Source of the DNA: Hyphomicrobium sp.
Lineage (GTDB): Bacteria > Pseudomonadota > Alphaproteobacteria > Rhizobiales > Hyphomicrobiaceae
NCBI GenBank assembly: GCA_002928735.1
Contig: PERL01000009.1
Location: forward strand, 1-64,000
Length of the DNA: 64,000 nucleotides
Direction: 5' to 3'
Below are positions 8,530 through 18,485 of the stretch, one piece after another. The translations under genes were made by a program, and so were the position numbers. The notes under the pieces are model-generated. The model did no database searches and was not told where the DNA came from. It saw nothing but the letters and a program-made list of their open reading frames with translations. Every line of letters starts with the position of its first letter. Within the stretch, counting starts at the first letter, position 1.

Positions 8530-9171
8530 CTAGCGAAAGGTGGCCAGACAAGCGGCCGTGTCAACGTTGGCTGTCCAGCCCATCGTGCGGGGGGTTTCCG
8601 CAGCCGTGGCCGTGTAATCTGCTGCACAATTTGCGAGTGGATTGGCGTTTACCGTGACTTGATTATTCAGGCCGCTCACAGTGGGCCCGATGGCGACGCC
8701 TGCACCTTGAATTGACGAAAACACAACCCCACGAGCCGCAATGTTGGCGTCCAAGTTTAGCGTGTAGCTTCCAACCCCGCCGTCCACCGCATCCGTCGCG
8801 GTATCAAACGCCGTGGCAGACCTCAAATTGTAGAGCGCATAAACCGCTATCAAGCACCCGCCGCCAGCCGCGCTAAACGTAACAACCACATCCCCGGTGG
8901 TTCCTGTCGGCACGCTGGCGATATAGATTGCTGACTGAACCGTTAGGACTGACGTTGACGTGACAAGCGTAGCCGCGACCCCGCCGACCGTGACGCTCGT
9001 TATGGTCTTACTGGACACCCACCCAATCGTCAGGCCGATGTGCCGCCGACCAGCCGTTCCAAGAGACAACCCGGTAAAGCTGTGCGGGTTGACCGCTGTT
9101 GTCTGCGCCCCGGTTGCCGTCCGCGTGATGCTCGGCAGTGCCCCGCCGATGATCCCACCCGGTAAGATCAT
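8530..9171 (-). CDS. Beta-rich minor structural protein
   Basis: 213 aa from MILPGGIIGG; ATG overlaps the upstream stop (ATGA), which decides the start over an upstream in-frame codon. Thr/Val/Gly-rich beta repeats (VTVGGVAATLVTSTSVLTV) resemble Ig-like or jelly-roll decoration domains. No specific family recognised. Confidence 0.6.
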   Translation of the reverse strand: MILPGGIIGGALPSITRTATGAQTTAVNPHSFTGLSLGTAGRRHIGLTIGWVSSKTITSVTVGGVAATLVTSTSVLTVQSAIYIASVPTGTTGDVVVTFSAAGGGCLIAVYALYNLRSATAFDTATDAVDGGVGSYTLNLDANIAARGVVFSSIQGAGVAIGPTVSGLNNQVTVNANPLANCAADYTATAAETPRTMGWTANVDTAACLATFR

Positions 9172-9611
9172 GCGAGTTCCACGGTGCAACTCAGCATCAC
9201 AGACACATTCTCAGCCCCCGACACAGACGAAAATGTGAACGTCACGTCATCCCCAACAGCAACGGCGTTGGCACTGGAATGAGCCTGGGTTTGCTCCGAT
9301 GTTGAGACGCTGTTCGCTGTCCCGCCTAAAGCGGTTGATCCGATCTTCACCGTGAGCGTCGCCGTTCCAGCGCTTGATTTGGTCGTAACGCTGTTAATTG
9401 TGAAAGCGATGGGCGAATTGATAATGACCGGCTCGTCGCCGTTGTCGGGAAACTTCACAAGCCAAGGGGACGGGAGCGTCTGCGTCTTGGCGGCCTTGCC
9501 TGACCCGAGCGCTGCCGCATCGCGGGCTGATTTCTTCATCCACCGGGCCATTTCGCCTGTGGCCTTGCCCTTGGCGTCAACGAGGCCCGTGCCTTCGACC
9601 AGATCAGTCAT
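9168..9611 (-). CDS. Small structural protein
   Basis: 147 aa. A charged N-terminal helix (ARWMKKSARDAAALG) followed by a Thr/Ser-rich beta domain (TATLTVKIGSTALGG). Coupled to the 213-aa gene by ATGA and overlaps the gp10-like stop by 8 bases. Likely a tail or decoration component. Confidence 0.6.
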   Translation of the reverse strand: MTDLVEGTGLVDAKGKATGEMARWMKKSARDAAALGSGKAAKTQTLPSPWLVKFPDNGDEPVIINSPIAFTINSVTTKSSAGTATLTVKIGSTALGGTANSVSTSEQTQAHSSANAVAVGDDVTFTFSSVSGAENVSVMLSCTVELA

Positions 9612-11022
9612 CCAGCGTGATCTCCGCTTGACCCTGATAGATCGCCTTGGCCACCTTGGCGCTGCACGTCACCCGGAACACAAAGCCCTGCCCCTTGCAC
9701 TGGCCCAAGCGCCACGCTTCCAGATCGTTGGTCCGCTTGCCCTGCTGGCCGAGCTTGATCAGCCGGGACCCGCCAAACGTCGCCCCGCCGTCCAAAGACC
9801 ATTCCAGCGTGATTTCCGGGTCAATGTCTTGAGCGTTCCCCTGTCCGGTGCCCACGCCCCGTTCCAAATCCCACCATGCTTTATGAACCGTGATCTTACG
9901 GCCGGGGTACATCAGCGGCGCGAACGTCATGGTTGAGACAAGCGGGCTGCCCGCATCGTCAAAGAACGTGGGGCTCATTTCGTAGATGATCGGTTCAGTG
10001 GATGACCCCACAAGAACCTTGCCAAACGCCGAAACCGCCGTCCCGATGTTGTAGGAACCCGACCCGTAGGATTTGCGCGTGTGCCACTTGCCCGTCACCG
10101 TATCGAGCGCATAGCTCCAACCCGGCGCGTTGATCACATAAAAGCTGTGCCCATCCCGAACCCAAGTAAACCCCGTGATCAAAGACCGATCCGTGAGGCT
10201 TTCAATGGCGCGCTCTACCGTGTGATCACTGACCCGCTGCGGTGTGTAGCCTGAGATCGCCCGAACCGTTCTGTCATGGGCCACGAAATACACGATGCCG
10301 GCCACAGTCACGACGGACTTAGGAGCCAAGCACCCGAACTCCGCGACTTCCGACCGCTGATAGCCTGTCGCATCTGCTAGGCCCGCGTTGGCCCAGAACT
10401 CCGTTGTCAGTTCGCCAAAGATCAGCGCTTCACCTTGGCGCGCATAAACCCGCTTGACGGCATCGGGGGACGCATCGGCCCGTTCAAATGAGAGCCCATC
10501 CCAAGCCGTGCCGTCGTCAATGTCCCCGACCTGCCACGTGTTGTTCTGAGTGCCTATGATGAACTGCCCATCATTGACCGCAAGTGAAGTCGGGGCCAAC
10601 AGGTCAACGTCCGTCACCTGGGCCAAGCTGGTCCGGTAGTTGAACATCAGACCGTTGTTGACGATGCCAATGTCCGGCGTTGAGCGACGGTTGCGGGCCA
10701 TGTAAACCGGCCCCGTCTCATCAAACCCAGACAACGCCCCACGGTCAAATACGTTGCCGTTAGATCGAACCTCGAACAGCCGCGCCGACGTGCCGGCCAC
10801 GGCCCACACAGCGCCGTCCACTTCCAACTGATCCCGCACTCCACCGGCCACACCGGGAAGCGCCGAAAACCCTTGCAGCCCATCCGAGGCCACAACGTAT
10901 TCCTGAACCTTGCCCTCAGCACCGATCTGCTCAACGTAGCAGTTGACCAATTCAGCCGTGCCGCCTTGCGTGTAACGAGCCTTGTTGGTCCGCGTTGTGA
11001 TCTGAATGGGGACGGTGGGCAT
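9604..11022 (-). CDS. gp10-like packaged-DNA stabilisation / tail hub protein
   Basis: 472 aa, the same size class as P22 gp10 (about 470). Typical opening (RYTQGGTAELVNCYVEQ), VYMARN and IIGTQNNTW repeats, and blade-like beta repeats. In the family it plugs the portal-gp4 channel and bears the tailspikes and needle. Lies right after the gp4-like gene, as in P22. Confidence 0.82.
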   Translation of the reverse strand: MPTVPIQITTRTNKARYTQGGTAELVNCYVEQIGAEGKVQEYVVASDGLQGFSALPGVAGGVRDQLEVDGAVWAVAGTSARLFEVRSNGNVFDRGALSGFDETGPVYMARNRRSTPDIGIVNNGLMFNYRTSLAQVTDVDLLAPTSLAVNDGQFIIGTQNNTWQVGDIDDGTAWDGLSFERADASPDAVKRVYARQGEALIFGELTTEFWANAGLADATGYQRSEVAEFGCLAPKSVVTVAGIVYFVAHDRTVRAISGYTPQRVSDHTVERAIESLTDRSLITGFTWVRDGHSFYVINAPGWSYALDTVTGKWHTRKSYGSGSYNIGTAVSAFGKVLVGSSTEPIIYEMSPTFFDDAGSPLVSTMTFAPLMYPGRKITVHKAWWDLERGVGTGQGNAQDIDPEITLEWSLDGGATFGGSRLIKLGQQGKRTNDLEAWRLGQCKGQGFVFRVTCSAKVAKAIYQGQAEITLDD

Positions 11023-11375
11023 TAAAAGTCCTCAGACGGCGATTGCACGTCCGCAGATGTCACCTTGGAATGACGCCGGATGCGGCGCTTGCAAATCATC
11101 AGATTTTCTTCAATTTGCTTCACCGAAGAAGGCTTGCCAAATGCCGGCGCGACGCTGACCGCCAAAAGATGGATCAGCGGCTCAAAGACGACGGACGGGA
11201 TTTCGTCCCGTTCCCAATAAGCCAAGCTATTATCGTCGCTCATCTCTTCCCAAAGGTCTTCATAGCGCGCTTCCACATATGCAGCGTCTGCCGCAGACAT
11301 GTTCCCGTCTGCGTCCACAACACCAATATGTTGCAGCGCCGCGAGGGCCAACTGGGTCTTAGTTCTGGTCGCCAT
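11022..11375 (-). CDS. gp4-like head-completion / tail accessory protein
   Basis: 117 aa. N-terminal TKTQLALAALQHIGVV and the helical body with AAYVEARYEDLWEEM resemble the P22 gp4 tail accessory family, which extends the portal; it is somewhat shorter than P22 gp4 (166 aa). Stop and next start share one base. Position between capsid and gp10 supports it. Confidence 0.7.
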   Translation of the reverse strand: MATRTKTQLALAALQHIGVVDADGNMSAADAAYVEARYEDLWEEMSDDNSLAYWERDEIPSVVFEPLIHLLAVSVAPAFGKPSSVKQIEENLMICKRRIRRHSKVTSADVQSPSEDF

Positions 11376-11616
11376 CTTCGACCTTTACGGCGTTGGGGGG
11401 GCGTCCGCGCCGCTTAGGCTGCTTCACGTAGTCTTCAAACTTATCTTCCGGCATGTCATCTACCGGTGCGGGCTCAGGCGATCCAACAGCCTCGAAATAC
11501 ACGCTGTTGCTGAGCTTGCGGATAGCATGGTCGTCCGTCACGTCATGCACGGTTCCGGGATACCACATGAAGCCGAACGCATCGGACGGATCTTCGCCAA
11601 CGAACTTGAATTGCAT
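11359..11616 (-). CDS. Small phage protein with AT-hook-like end
   Basis: 85 aa, acidic, with a C-terminal QPKRRGRPPNA motif similar to an AT-hook (RGRP). Conserved position between capsid and gp4 genes in related phages suggests a head or packaging accessory protein. Overlaps the gp4-like start by 17 bases. Function unknown. Confidence 0.6.
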   Translation of the reverse strand: MQFKFVGEDPSDAFGFMWYPGTVHDVTDDHAIRKLSNSVYFEAVGSPEPAPVDDMPEDKFEDYVKQPKRRGRPPNAVKVEDGDQN

Positions 11617-11664
11617 GTCGCCTCCAAAGGAAAAGGGAGCCGGTTGCCCAGCTCCCCCGTTGCG

Positions 11665-12126
11665 TTAAGCCGCCGTGAGTGCGGTGGTGCTGAACTCAGG
11701 GTCATAGAACCCGAACAGAGCCACTTTGATGGTGCCGGCCACAGGCGTGCCCGCTGCGGTCTTCACGTACACCCGAACCTGAGTGCGGGCCGTGAACTTG
11801 TAGAGGAACCCGCTATAGGCAAGTGCGTTCGTCAGACCTTCAGCTTGGCCCGTAGTCGCCGCAGCAATGAAGCGGTCCTCATCGACCGAGTCACCCACGT
11901 CAACCACGAACGCCGTGCCGCTGTCGATGTCGGTTGCAGCGAAGGTTGCCCCAGTGATCACCGCACCGGCTTCAACCCAAAACGCCCCTACATCGTCGTT
12001 GGCATTGTCAATCATGGCCGTGGTAACAGCGATGATGGCAGACCCAACGCAGTAGATGCCGCGATGGTCACCAAAAGACTTTGTCGCAGCCTTTTGGTTC
12101 GAGAGTGAAGTTTCGTAAACAGCCAT
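11665..12126 (-). CDS. Putative head decoration protein
   Basis: 153 aa, Ala/Thr/Val-rich beta protein immediately downstream of the capsid gene (15-base gap), the usual place for capsid cement proteins. No motif identifies it; the role is inferred from position. Confidence 0.6.
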   Translation of the reverse strand: MAVYETSLSNQKAATKSFGDHRGIYCVGSAIIAVTTAMIDNANDDVGAFWVEAGAVITGATFAATDIDSGTAFVVDVGDSVDEDRFIAAATTGQAEGLTNALAYSGFLYKFTARTQVRVYVKTAAGTPVAGTIKVALFGFYDPEFSTTALTAA

Positions 12127-12141
12127 TGTCGTTGTCTCCTA

Positions 12142-13251
12142 TTAGGCCACAGCGGCGTGGTAGATCGTGACCATGCCAACATCCTTGCCGAAGTTGGCCC
12201 CGCCTGCGTTGTTGTTCCAACGCAGCTTGTCAATGCCGTCCGCAAACTCAATGCCGACGCCATCCACGAAGCCATAGTCATCTTCAGCCTTCGACGTGGG
12301 CATAGCTTCCTGCTTGTTCACAAAGCCGAGGGCCTGAGCGCCGCACAAGAACGAAGCGCCGCAAACAATCGTCCCGTTAGAGAACGTCGTTTCCGGGTTG
12401 GCCGTGGTCCCAACACGAGGCTGATAGAACTCAGGAATTTCGCGGAAGATGATGCCGTCATAGATCAAATCCCCGTCCTGGAAGAGCGGGTTGGAGTCCA
12501 CGTCGCGGGCGCGGGCATCACGGTTTGCATTTAGCATCGCCGTGTCCGCTTTGAGATCACGGAAGCCGAGCGGGTGCGTGAAGCAGACGTAATATTCGCG
12601 GCCCATGGTGCCGGTCTTGAAGGGCCGGATCATCGGACGGGCCTGACGCGCCATGAAGCGAGCCAGAGACGCCATCGACGTGGAGAGCTTGTCCGACGTG
12701 TTGTCCACGTTGGCCAAGCCCGTGGCGTGGGTTGCCGAGTAGTTGGCCGTGGTCGCGCCGAACAGAACGCGGTCCACGTTGCGTGCGGCCCAGAGGTTGC
12801 GGGCCGTCGCGTCGGCTTCCGAGAACTTCTCGCCGCCGCTCATCTTGTGGAACGATTCAATGATGCGGTATTTGACCGACTCCGCCGCCCATTCCTTCAG
12901 ACGCGGGCGAGCCTGCGCCATGAAGTCAACGGCCGATTTCTTCTTTTCATTCTTGGTGGCGATCACCGCGTTGCGGCGATAGACCCAAGAAATGTCTTGG
13001 TAATACTGATCCAGGGTCTCTTCCGAGCCGGACAACAGGGTGTTGCCGGTGACGCCTTCGCCCTGCAAACGGCCCATCAGCGGAATGCGGATGGTGTATC
13101 CGTCTGTGGTCAGGTCGTTGACGACGTGAATGATCTCGGTCGAGTCCGTCCCCATGTAGGGGTTGAAACCAGTGTCCCGGATATATTCCGAGATAAACTG
13201 CTTTCGCCATTTAGTAAGTTCAAGACCCGTCAGGGTGTTAGTCAAGCTCAT
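12142..13251 (-). CDS. Major capsid protein (N4 gp56/DUF4043-like)
   Basis: 369 aa. Contains the N4-gp56-type features: an N-terminal W-R-K-x-F-I-x-E-Y-I stretch, STEIIHVV, a basic KNEKKKSAVDFMAQARPRL segment, and a C-terminal GAQALGF...FVDGVGIEFADGI. These form the HK97-fold shell of several podovirus groups. It follows the scaffold gene. Probably the most abundant virion protein. Confidence 0.85.
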   Translation of the reverse strand: MSLTNTLTGLELTKWRKQFISEYIRDTGFNPYMGTDSTEIIHVVNDLTTDGYTIRIPLMGRLQGEGVTGNTLLSGSEETLDQYYQDISWVYRRNAVIATKNEKKKSAVDFMAQARPRLKEWAAESVKYRIIESFHKMSGGEKFSEADATARNLWAARNVDRVLFGATTANYSATHATGLANVDNTSDKLSTSMASLARFMARQARPMIRPFKTGTMGREYYVCFTHPLGFRDLKADTAMLNANRDARARDVDSNPLFQDGDLIYDGIIFREIPEFYQPRVGTTANPETTFSNGTIVCGASFLCGAQALGFVNKQEAMPTSKAEDDYGFVDGVGIEFADGIDKLRWNNNAGGANFGKDVGMVTIYHAAVA

Positions 13252-13306
13252 TGGTTTTCTCTTTCGTGATGATCAGGGTTGACAATCACGAAGCGGATTA
13301 AGCGGC

Positions 13307-14176
13307 TCACTTGCGCTTTCGGTTGCTGTCGAAAATGCTGGCCATAACTGCTTCGCCGGTAACGGGCTGCGCTCCCTGCGGCCCTGACGCGGTTGCGTCG
13401 ATAAGGGAGCCGGGGAAACGCTGCTGTGCCTGTGGCTGCGGTGAGCCGGGCACCACCCTTTTTCCAGACTGAAGTTCTGCAAGGACGCGGGCGGTCACTT
13501 CCGCTTCCAGCTTCGCTTTGTAAGCAGCGGGGTCGTCGCCAACTTCCTGCATGGCCTGGTGCTTTTTGTGCCATGCCACGAGGTCCAACCAAGCCGTTTG
13601 AGGCCGGGGTGAATTGGCGAAGTGATGGACGACGCCGGCCTGGATTGCTGCGTTCTTTGCAGCCTCCACAACCTCATCGCCATACTTGTCTCGTGCCCGC
13701 ATCTCCGAAAAGTCGAGGGCTTGAGACCTTAGCCGCTGCTCAAAAGTCTGCTGAACGTGGTTGATTGCGCCTTCCGGGTCCACGAACGGGTCCGGTGGGG
13801 GCGGTGGCGGGTTCTGCGCCGCCTGGGCCCTGCGTTGCATCTCCTGAATCATCCGCTCATATTGCTGTGCGCGGTTTTCAGCATCTGCCCGCAGGCGAGC
13901 CTCTTCCTCCCGTGCTTTCTGCGCCTCTTGGCGCTTCTCACGTTCGGATTTCAGCTCCTCAAGAGGGACGAAACGTCCGGTGTCGGGGTCTCTGTATCCT
14001 TTAGGCTTGGGGTCCGGCTCTGCCGTCTGTTGCTCCGGTTCGGCTTTCGCCGCAGGTTCCGGGACAATATCAGGCTTGGACTCCACGGAGGCGGCGGGAT
14101 CGGCCCCCCTGTCGCGGCCACTGGAAAACACGTCGTCCAACACAGCACTATCGTCTGGCAGCTTTTCAGCCGTCAT
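13307..14176 (-). CDS. Scaffolding protein
   Basis: 289 aa, highly charged and helical: acidic/proline N-terminus, long coiled coil (residues 75-125, EEARLRADAENRAQQYERM), a polyproline stretch (PPPPPPDPF), and a basic C-terminus (IFDSNRKRK) of the kind used to bind coat protein. Lies between portal and capsid as in P22 (gp8). Confidence 0.75.
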   Translation of the reverse strand: MTAEKLPDDSAVLDDVFSSGRDRGADPAASVESKPDIVPEPAAKAEPEQQTAEPDPKPKGYRDPDTGRFVPLEELKSEREKRQEAQKAREEEARLRADAENRAQQYERMIQEMQRRAQAAQNPPPPPPDPFVDPEGAINHVQQTFEQRLRSQALDFSEMRARDKYGDEVVEAAKNAAIQAGVVHHFANSPRPQTAWLDLVAWHKKHQAMQEVGDDPAAYKAKLEAEVTARVLAELQSGKRVVPGSPQPQAQQRFPGSLIDATASGPQGAQPVTGEAVMASIFDSNRKRK

Positions 14177-14299
14177 GGTTGCCTCTCCGCTTTGTCGTAG
14201 CTGGTCACGAAAACTGGCCTGTATCGCCGGCCAGAACGCGCAAGAACGCCGGTTTAACGCCCCGGCGAGGCGAAACGCTGGTTAGGCCAGCGAGGCCAC

Positions 14300-16345
14300 T
14301 CACATGCCCGCAAGTTGCGGGTCTATCGGAAGGCCACCGGGCATTTGATCCAGCGGCATTCCCATATCTGGCATTGGCGGGCCACCCATGGGCATAGCCT
14401 GCCCCTGCGGTTCCTCATCCTGCATCGGCGGCGGCTCTACACCTGCGGCCATGCTCTGTTCGTAAAGCATCGGCTCCCCAAAGTTCACGGGAAACGCCTG
14501 CATCGCCATGAAAGCAGCGGCCATGTCGGCTTGTGGGGCCGGGCCAGTCTGTTGGCCAAACTCATTCGTTGGGGCCTGGGCTGGCGTGGCAACCGTCTTG
14601 AGCTTCGCCATCGTATCGGCCCTGGTGTTCTCAATCTTGGCGCGCGCTTCGTCCACCTTCACGGCCTGAAGCATCTCTTCCAGCTTGGCCATGCGGGCTT
14701 GCATCTCAGCAACCTGCGGGTTGGGAGCGCCGGCCTCATCAATCAGCTTGAACAGCTTGTCCTTGTTCGGGGCGTTGGACAGTTCAATCAGCACCTTAGG
14801 TGGCACGGCACCCGGACCAAGCTGAGACAGGGTCTGCATCAGCTCTTCGTTCATCGTCATAGTGTCGGGGCCTTCGTCCATGATGATGTCCACATCGATC
14901 TGAGCGATGAGGTTTTCACCCATGATTTGGCCTGTCATCGGGTCCATCTGATACTGATTGATCCCGATGTGTTGGGGGGCGTCCTTGTCGTCCGTAATTC
15001 TGATCCACTTTGGCGCGGTCCAAGCCTGCTTAATGCGCGCCCAAACCTTGCGATACACCCTGAGTTTCCAATCCCGGTTGCGCTCGAACACGGGGGACAG
15101 TTCGGTCATGCCGCTGTCGCGCTGCGCCAAGATTGCACGGCCCGACTGTTCCGCTACCCCACCACCCTTGCCGATCAATCCGGGATTGGGGCCGAGGTTT
15201 TCGAGAGACGATTGCGACTGCGCCAACAGTTCGGCCTGACCCTGCAAATCGCCCTTGGTGTCAACGATGCCGGTTGTCGAACCCCATTCGCCGTTGTGTT
15301 CAATGATACCGTCTGGCCGGTTAAGCTGCCGGCGGGTTTCGTCCACGTCGTCCAAGTCGCCTTTGCGGGTGTACACTTGGCGGGCGTTCAAGATGTGCAG
15401 GAACTTAGACCGGCGATGGTTGATCTCGTCCTGCATGGGCTTCATGGACCGAATGGGGCCGTAGCGGTCCCCGGTCTCATCCACGTAAGGCGACCAAGCG
15501 ACATAGGGGCAATCCGGCCGGCCGTCCTCATCCACGTAGGGCGAGACGCCATGCTCTAAAACTACATCACCGCAGAAATTGCAGTAATACCAGCCGTTGG
15601 CCCGCTTCTCCCAGAACTCCACCACACGGACGCGGCGGTTCTCAAAGTCGGCCCAGGCCGTGGCGTAATTCTGATCCACGAGAGCAAGAGCGCCGGCCGA
15701 ATTGGCGTGCTCAATCATGTCTTCAAGTTCTTTTTCTTTGCCTGGGTACTTTTCTTTCGCCTCGTCAATATCCAGCCAAAGGTGCAGGCCCATGTATCGA
15801 GCATCTGAAAAGTCGGGGCGCATGGAGCGGGGATCGTAAAAGAAGCGGTCGCGCTGGCAGTGCTTGATCAGAGGATCAAGGCCAGTGGAGTTTTGCTTAA
15901 TTCCAACGAATGCCACGCCAATTCCATCGATGAGACCGTCATTGGTCCCTTCTGATGCCACCGACTCCCATCGGTTCATGTCGCAAGCGTAGCGCATCCC
16001 AGCGGTCGCAACTTCAGCCGACTTGTCATCGTTCGGCCCGCGCGGGTAGCCCTTTGGATCGCGGCGCATTCGCTGCTCAACACCCACGAGGAAATCGATC
16101 TTGCGCTTGATCCGGTTGTCATGGATCGGGGCCTGCCCCCGGCGCTTCAAAATCTTAAGCTCGCGTTCGGTCCACTGCTTGTCGTTGTAATAGCGCCGAT
16201 GTGTGACCTGTTCCGCGATCTCGTTTTGTTTGTTGGCCTCGTAGGCGTTGAACCATTTCTGGTACTTGGCCACGTCCGGCTTTTGCTCTTCGGGCTGGAG
16301 CGGCGTTGCCGCCTGCTCATCCACCACGGTTAAAGCGTTCGCCAT
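14300..16345 (-). CDS. Portal protein (P22 gp1-like)
   Basis: 681 aa, near P22 gp1 (725). N-terminal RRYYNDKQWTERELKIL and GVEQRMRRDPKGYPR stretches, the DPRSMRPDFSDARYMGLHL segment and SGRAILAQRDSG are typical. A long Met/Gln/Pro-rich C-terminal tail and coiled coil would form the barrel. It is the dodecameric DNA gateway in the head. Start overlaps the terminase stop by 16 bases. Confidence 0.88.
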   Translation of the reverse strand: MANALTVVDEQAATPLQPEEQKPDVAKYQKWFNAYEANKQNEIAEQVTHRRYYNDKQWTERELKILKRRGQAPIHDNRIKRKIDFLVGVEQRMRRDPKGYPRGPNDDKSAEVATAGMRYACDMNRWESVASEGTNDGLIDGIGVAFVGIKQNSTGLDPLIKHCQRDRFFYDPRSMRPDFSDARYMGLHLWLDIDEAKEKYPGKEKELEDMIEHANSAGALALVDQNYATAWADFENRRVRVVEFWEKRANGWYYCNFCGDVVLEHGVSPYVDEDGRPDCPYVAWSPYVDETGDRYGPIRSMKPMQDEINHRRSKFLHILNARQVYTRKGDLDDVDETRRQLNRPDGIIEHNGEWGSTTGIVDTKGDLQGQAELLAQSQSSLENLGPNPGLIGKGGGVAEQSGRAILAQRDSGMTELSPVFERNRDWKLRVYRKVWARIKQAWTAPKWIRITDDKDAPQHIGINQYQMDPMTGQIMGENLIAQIDVDIIMDEGPDTMTMNEELMQTLSQLGPGAVPPKVLIELSNAPNKDKLFKLIDEAGAPNPQVAEMQARMAKLEEMLQAVKVDEARAKIENTRADTMAKLKTVATPAQAPTNEFGQQTGPAPQADMAAAFMAMQAFPVNFGEPMLYEQSMAAGVEPPPMQDEEPQGQAMPMGGPPMPDMGMPLDQMPGGLPIDPQLAGM

Positions 16346-17787
16346 TCGTCATTGCCTCTATCGTCTGAAGGTCTGCGGTAGCCGCTGGACGGCGTGGAAT
16401 TGGTGGGCGGTTTCGGAATCGTCGCCGGGATCAGTTCATCAATCATCCGGCCAATGAGCCCGAATGCATCCACTTGGTCATCATGCTTGCCGGCGGGGAA
16501 CACCAGCAACTCACTCGTGAAGTCCGCCAGCCACGGCGCTTTGCTCGGCAAATAGACCTTGCCCATCGCCGCGCGCGCTTGGATCGAACGGGAACGGGTT
16601 GGCTTGTCAGATGCCGACGAAACTTGTTCACGCCGACAATAAACCCGCTCCTCCCTCATGCGGCGTTCCAGAAACGGGCCAATCGATTTGATGATCTGGC
16701 CTTGTTCCTCAACCCACATCATGGGCTTGTGGGCGCGGACCATGTCCAGCCAGACTTGAACCCAGTTGTCCGAGGTGGTCTGACCGCGCCACAAGTCGAG
16801 AACGTAAATGTTATCCTCAGGGTCAACGCCTACGACGATGTGAACCGTATAGTCCCCATCCCCTTCCGTGACGGCGTAGTCCGAGGCCCCGTAGATGCGA
16901 AGTTGCTGAGGCTTCTCATCATACCAGCGGAACCAATCTCTCTTAAAGTAGGCCCCTTCGTCCGGTGCCGGCCGCTGCTGATAGAGAGCTGACCAATCCC
17001 GTGGAATCGTCGCCCGCTTCAGCCGCTCAAGTACGTCAATCGGATAGAATTCAGGCCAGAGCGCGCGCCCATCGGGTGAGATCGCGGGAAGTTCGAGAAT
17101 GTCCCACTGGTCCCCGCCCTTGGCTTGCTCACTCAACAGCCAACCCGTCAGGTCGTCTTCATGCCAGCGGGTTTGCACCACGATGACGGCCTTGGGAAAG
17201 CGGGACAAAACAACCGCCGAATACCACTGCTTGACGTTTTCCCGGTGCCGCTCGCTGTCGGCTTCCGCACGGTCCTTCAACGGGTCGTCAATCAGAACGA
17301 TAGGCCCAACCGTGCCGCGCCCGGTCAGTGCCGTCCCAACACCGGCCGAGATGTAATACCCGCCCTGCTCAGTTCGCCAGAACCCTTTCGCCCTTGTGTC
17401 TTCCTTAAGCTGCACCTGCGGGAACAGGTTGCGATAAGCCGCCGATCTCACAATGTCGCGAACTTCGCCGCCGAACTCCTCAGCCTTGTCCAAGTTGTAG
17501 GACGCAGACATGATGGTTGACGACGGGTTGCGCCCTAGAAACCAAGCCGGGAAACGCCGCGATCCTAGCTCTGATTTCCCATGCCGAGGGGGCATGTTGA
17601 TCATCAGCCGGTCAATTTCGCCCCGCTCAATCGCTTCCAGCTTCTCCGCAATCAGCTTGTGGTGAATGGCCGGCTGATAGCTGGGGAGCGTGTATTGCGT
17701 GAAGTCAATGAGACTGCGACGAGCCACCCGCCGGCGCAACAGTTCCTCTGCGGCCTGAGCGGGCGATATTTGTAAGCTCAGAGTCAT
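16330..17787 (-). CDS. terL: Terminase large subunit
   Basis: 485 aa. ATPase domain with Walker A MPPRHGKSE (residues 65-73) and Walker B IVLIDDP (163-169); RNase-H-like nuclease domain with acidic ASDYAVTEGDGD (about 308) and the C-terminal KHDDQVDAFG (about 450). It drives DNA into the head and cuts concatemers. The start overlaps the small-subunit gene by 83 bases, but the early residues (ELLRRRVARRSL) are family-typical, so it was kept. Confidence 0.93.
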   Translation of the reverse strand: MTLSLQISPAQAAEELLRRRVARRSLIDFTQYTLPSYQPAIHHKLIAEKLEAIERGEIDRLMINMPPRHGKSELGSRRFPAWFLGRNPSSTIMSASYNLDKAEEFGGEVRDIVRSAAYRNLFPQVQLKEDTRAKGFWRTEQGGYYISAGVGTALTGRGTVGPIVLIDDPLKDRAEADSERHRENVKQWYSAVVLSRFPKAVIVVQTRWHEDDLTGWLLSEQAKGGDQWDILELPAISPDGRALWPEFYPIDVLERLKRATIPRDWSALYQQRPAPDEGAYFKRDWFRWYDEKPQQLRIYGASDYAVTEGDGDYTVHIVVGVDPEDNIYVLDLWRGQTTSDNWVQVWLDMVRAHKPMMWVEEQGQIIKSIGPFLERRMREERVYCRREQVSSASDKPTRSRSIQARAAMGKVYLPSKAPWLADFTSELLVFPAGKHDDQVDAFGLIGRMIDELIPATIPKPPTNSTPSSGYRRPSDDRGNDEWRTL

Positions 17788-18151
17788 CCATATCCTCTAC
17801 GCCAGAGAGGTGCTTGATCTCTCGTTTCTCCGTGATCAGGCCGTGAAGTTTTCCTAGCCCCATCGCAGCCGAGACCATTGCAGACGCGCCTTTGGGCTCT
17901 GCCTCCGCCTTATCCATGGCGCGCTTGAGCAAATCAGTGAGGTGTTCGACGGTGATTGCCGTGCGCTTTGCAGCGGCCTCTTGGAGTTGCTTCACCCTAA
18001 CGGAAACCTCATGGTGCTGTAGCAACTTCGACGCTTCGTTCCACACTACGGGTTCGCTCATCTTTTCAGCGTTGTAACATTGCCTATACGCCTCAGAAGC
18101 GTTGCCGGTCTCCACATAGGCGCGGGCGAATGCTTCCTGTTTTGGGGTCAT
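17705..18151 (-). CDS. terS: Terminase small subunit
   Basis: 148 aa starting MTPKQEAFARAYVETGNASEAYRQ, the terminase_2 helix-turn-helix opening that recognises the packaging site. Middle residues (KRTAITVEHLTDLLKRAMDKAE) form the oligomerisation helices. ATG overlaps the upstream stop (ATGA). Confidence 0.9.
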   Translation of the reverse strand: MTPKQEAFARAYVETGNASEAYRQCYNAEKMSEPVVWNEASKLLQHHEVSVRVKQLQEAAAKRTAITVEHLTDLLKRAMDKAEAEPKGASAMVSAAMGLGKLHGLITEKREIKHLSGVEDMDDSELTNIARSGRRGTVAPAGGSSQSH

Positions 18152-18483
18152 GTGTAATCGGGCCTCAGAGCTGCGTCATAGAATGGGGAATGCTGGACGT
18201 TGAAGCGGTCGTCATATGCAAATGTTGTGTTTGCTCCGGTTGTCTCCCAGCGGGTGCGCCACAGACCGAACTTGTCGGGGGTAATGTCCGCATAATATGC
18301 CCCGGTATCGTTGCGGCCGATGTTGGTGTCCGTGCTGTAGGTGTAGCTCTGCTCGTATCCTTCCGGGTCAAAGGTGCGGAACTTGACCGTAGTGGGGTCT
18401 ATAGCGGTTCCGTCCTCGTCAAAGAATGTGGCTGTGATCCTGATTGGTGATCCAGGGTAATATTTGCCGGGTTTCAGGGGCAT
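18148..18483 (-). CDS. Small phage structural protein
   Basis: 111 aa, beta-rich with an Ig-like pattern: PGSPIRITATFFDEDGTAIDP opening and an aromatic LWRTRWETTG strand. Similar short proteins precede terminase in alphaproteobacterial podoviruses. Function unknown. Confidence 0.6.
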   Translation of the reverse strand: MPLKPGKYYPGSPIRITATFFDEDGTAIDPTTVKFRTFDPEGYEQSYTYSTDTNIGRNDTGAYYADITPDKFGLWRTRWETTGANTTFAYDDRFNVQHSPFYDAALRPDYT

Positions 18484-18485
18484 CG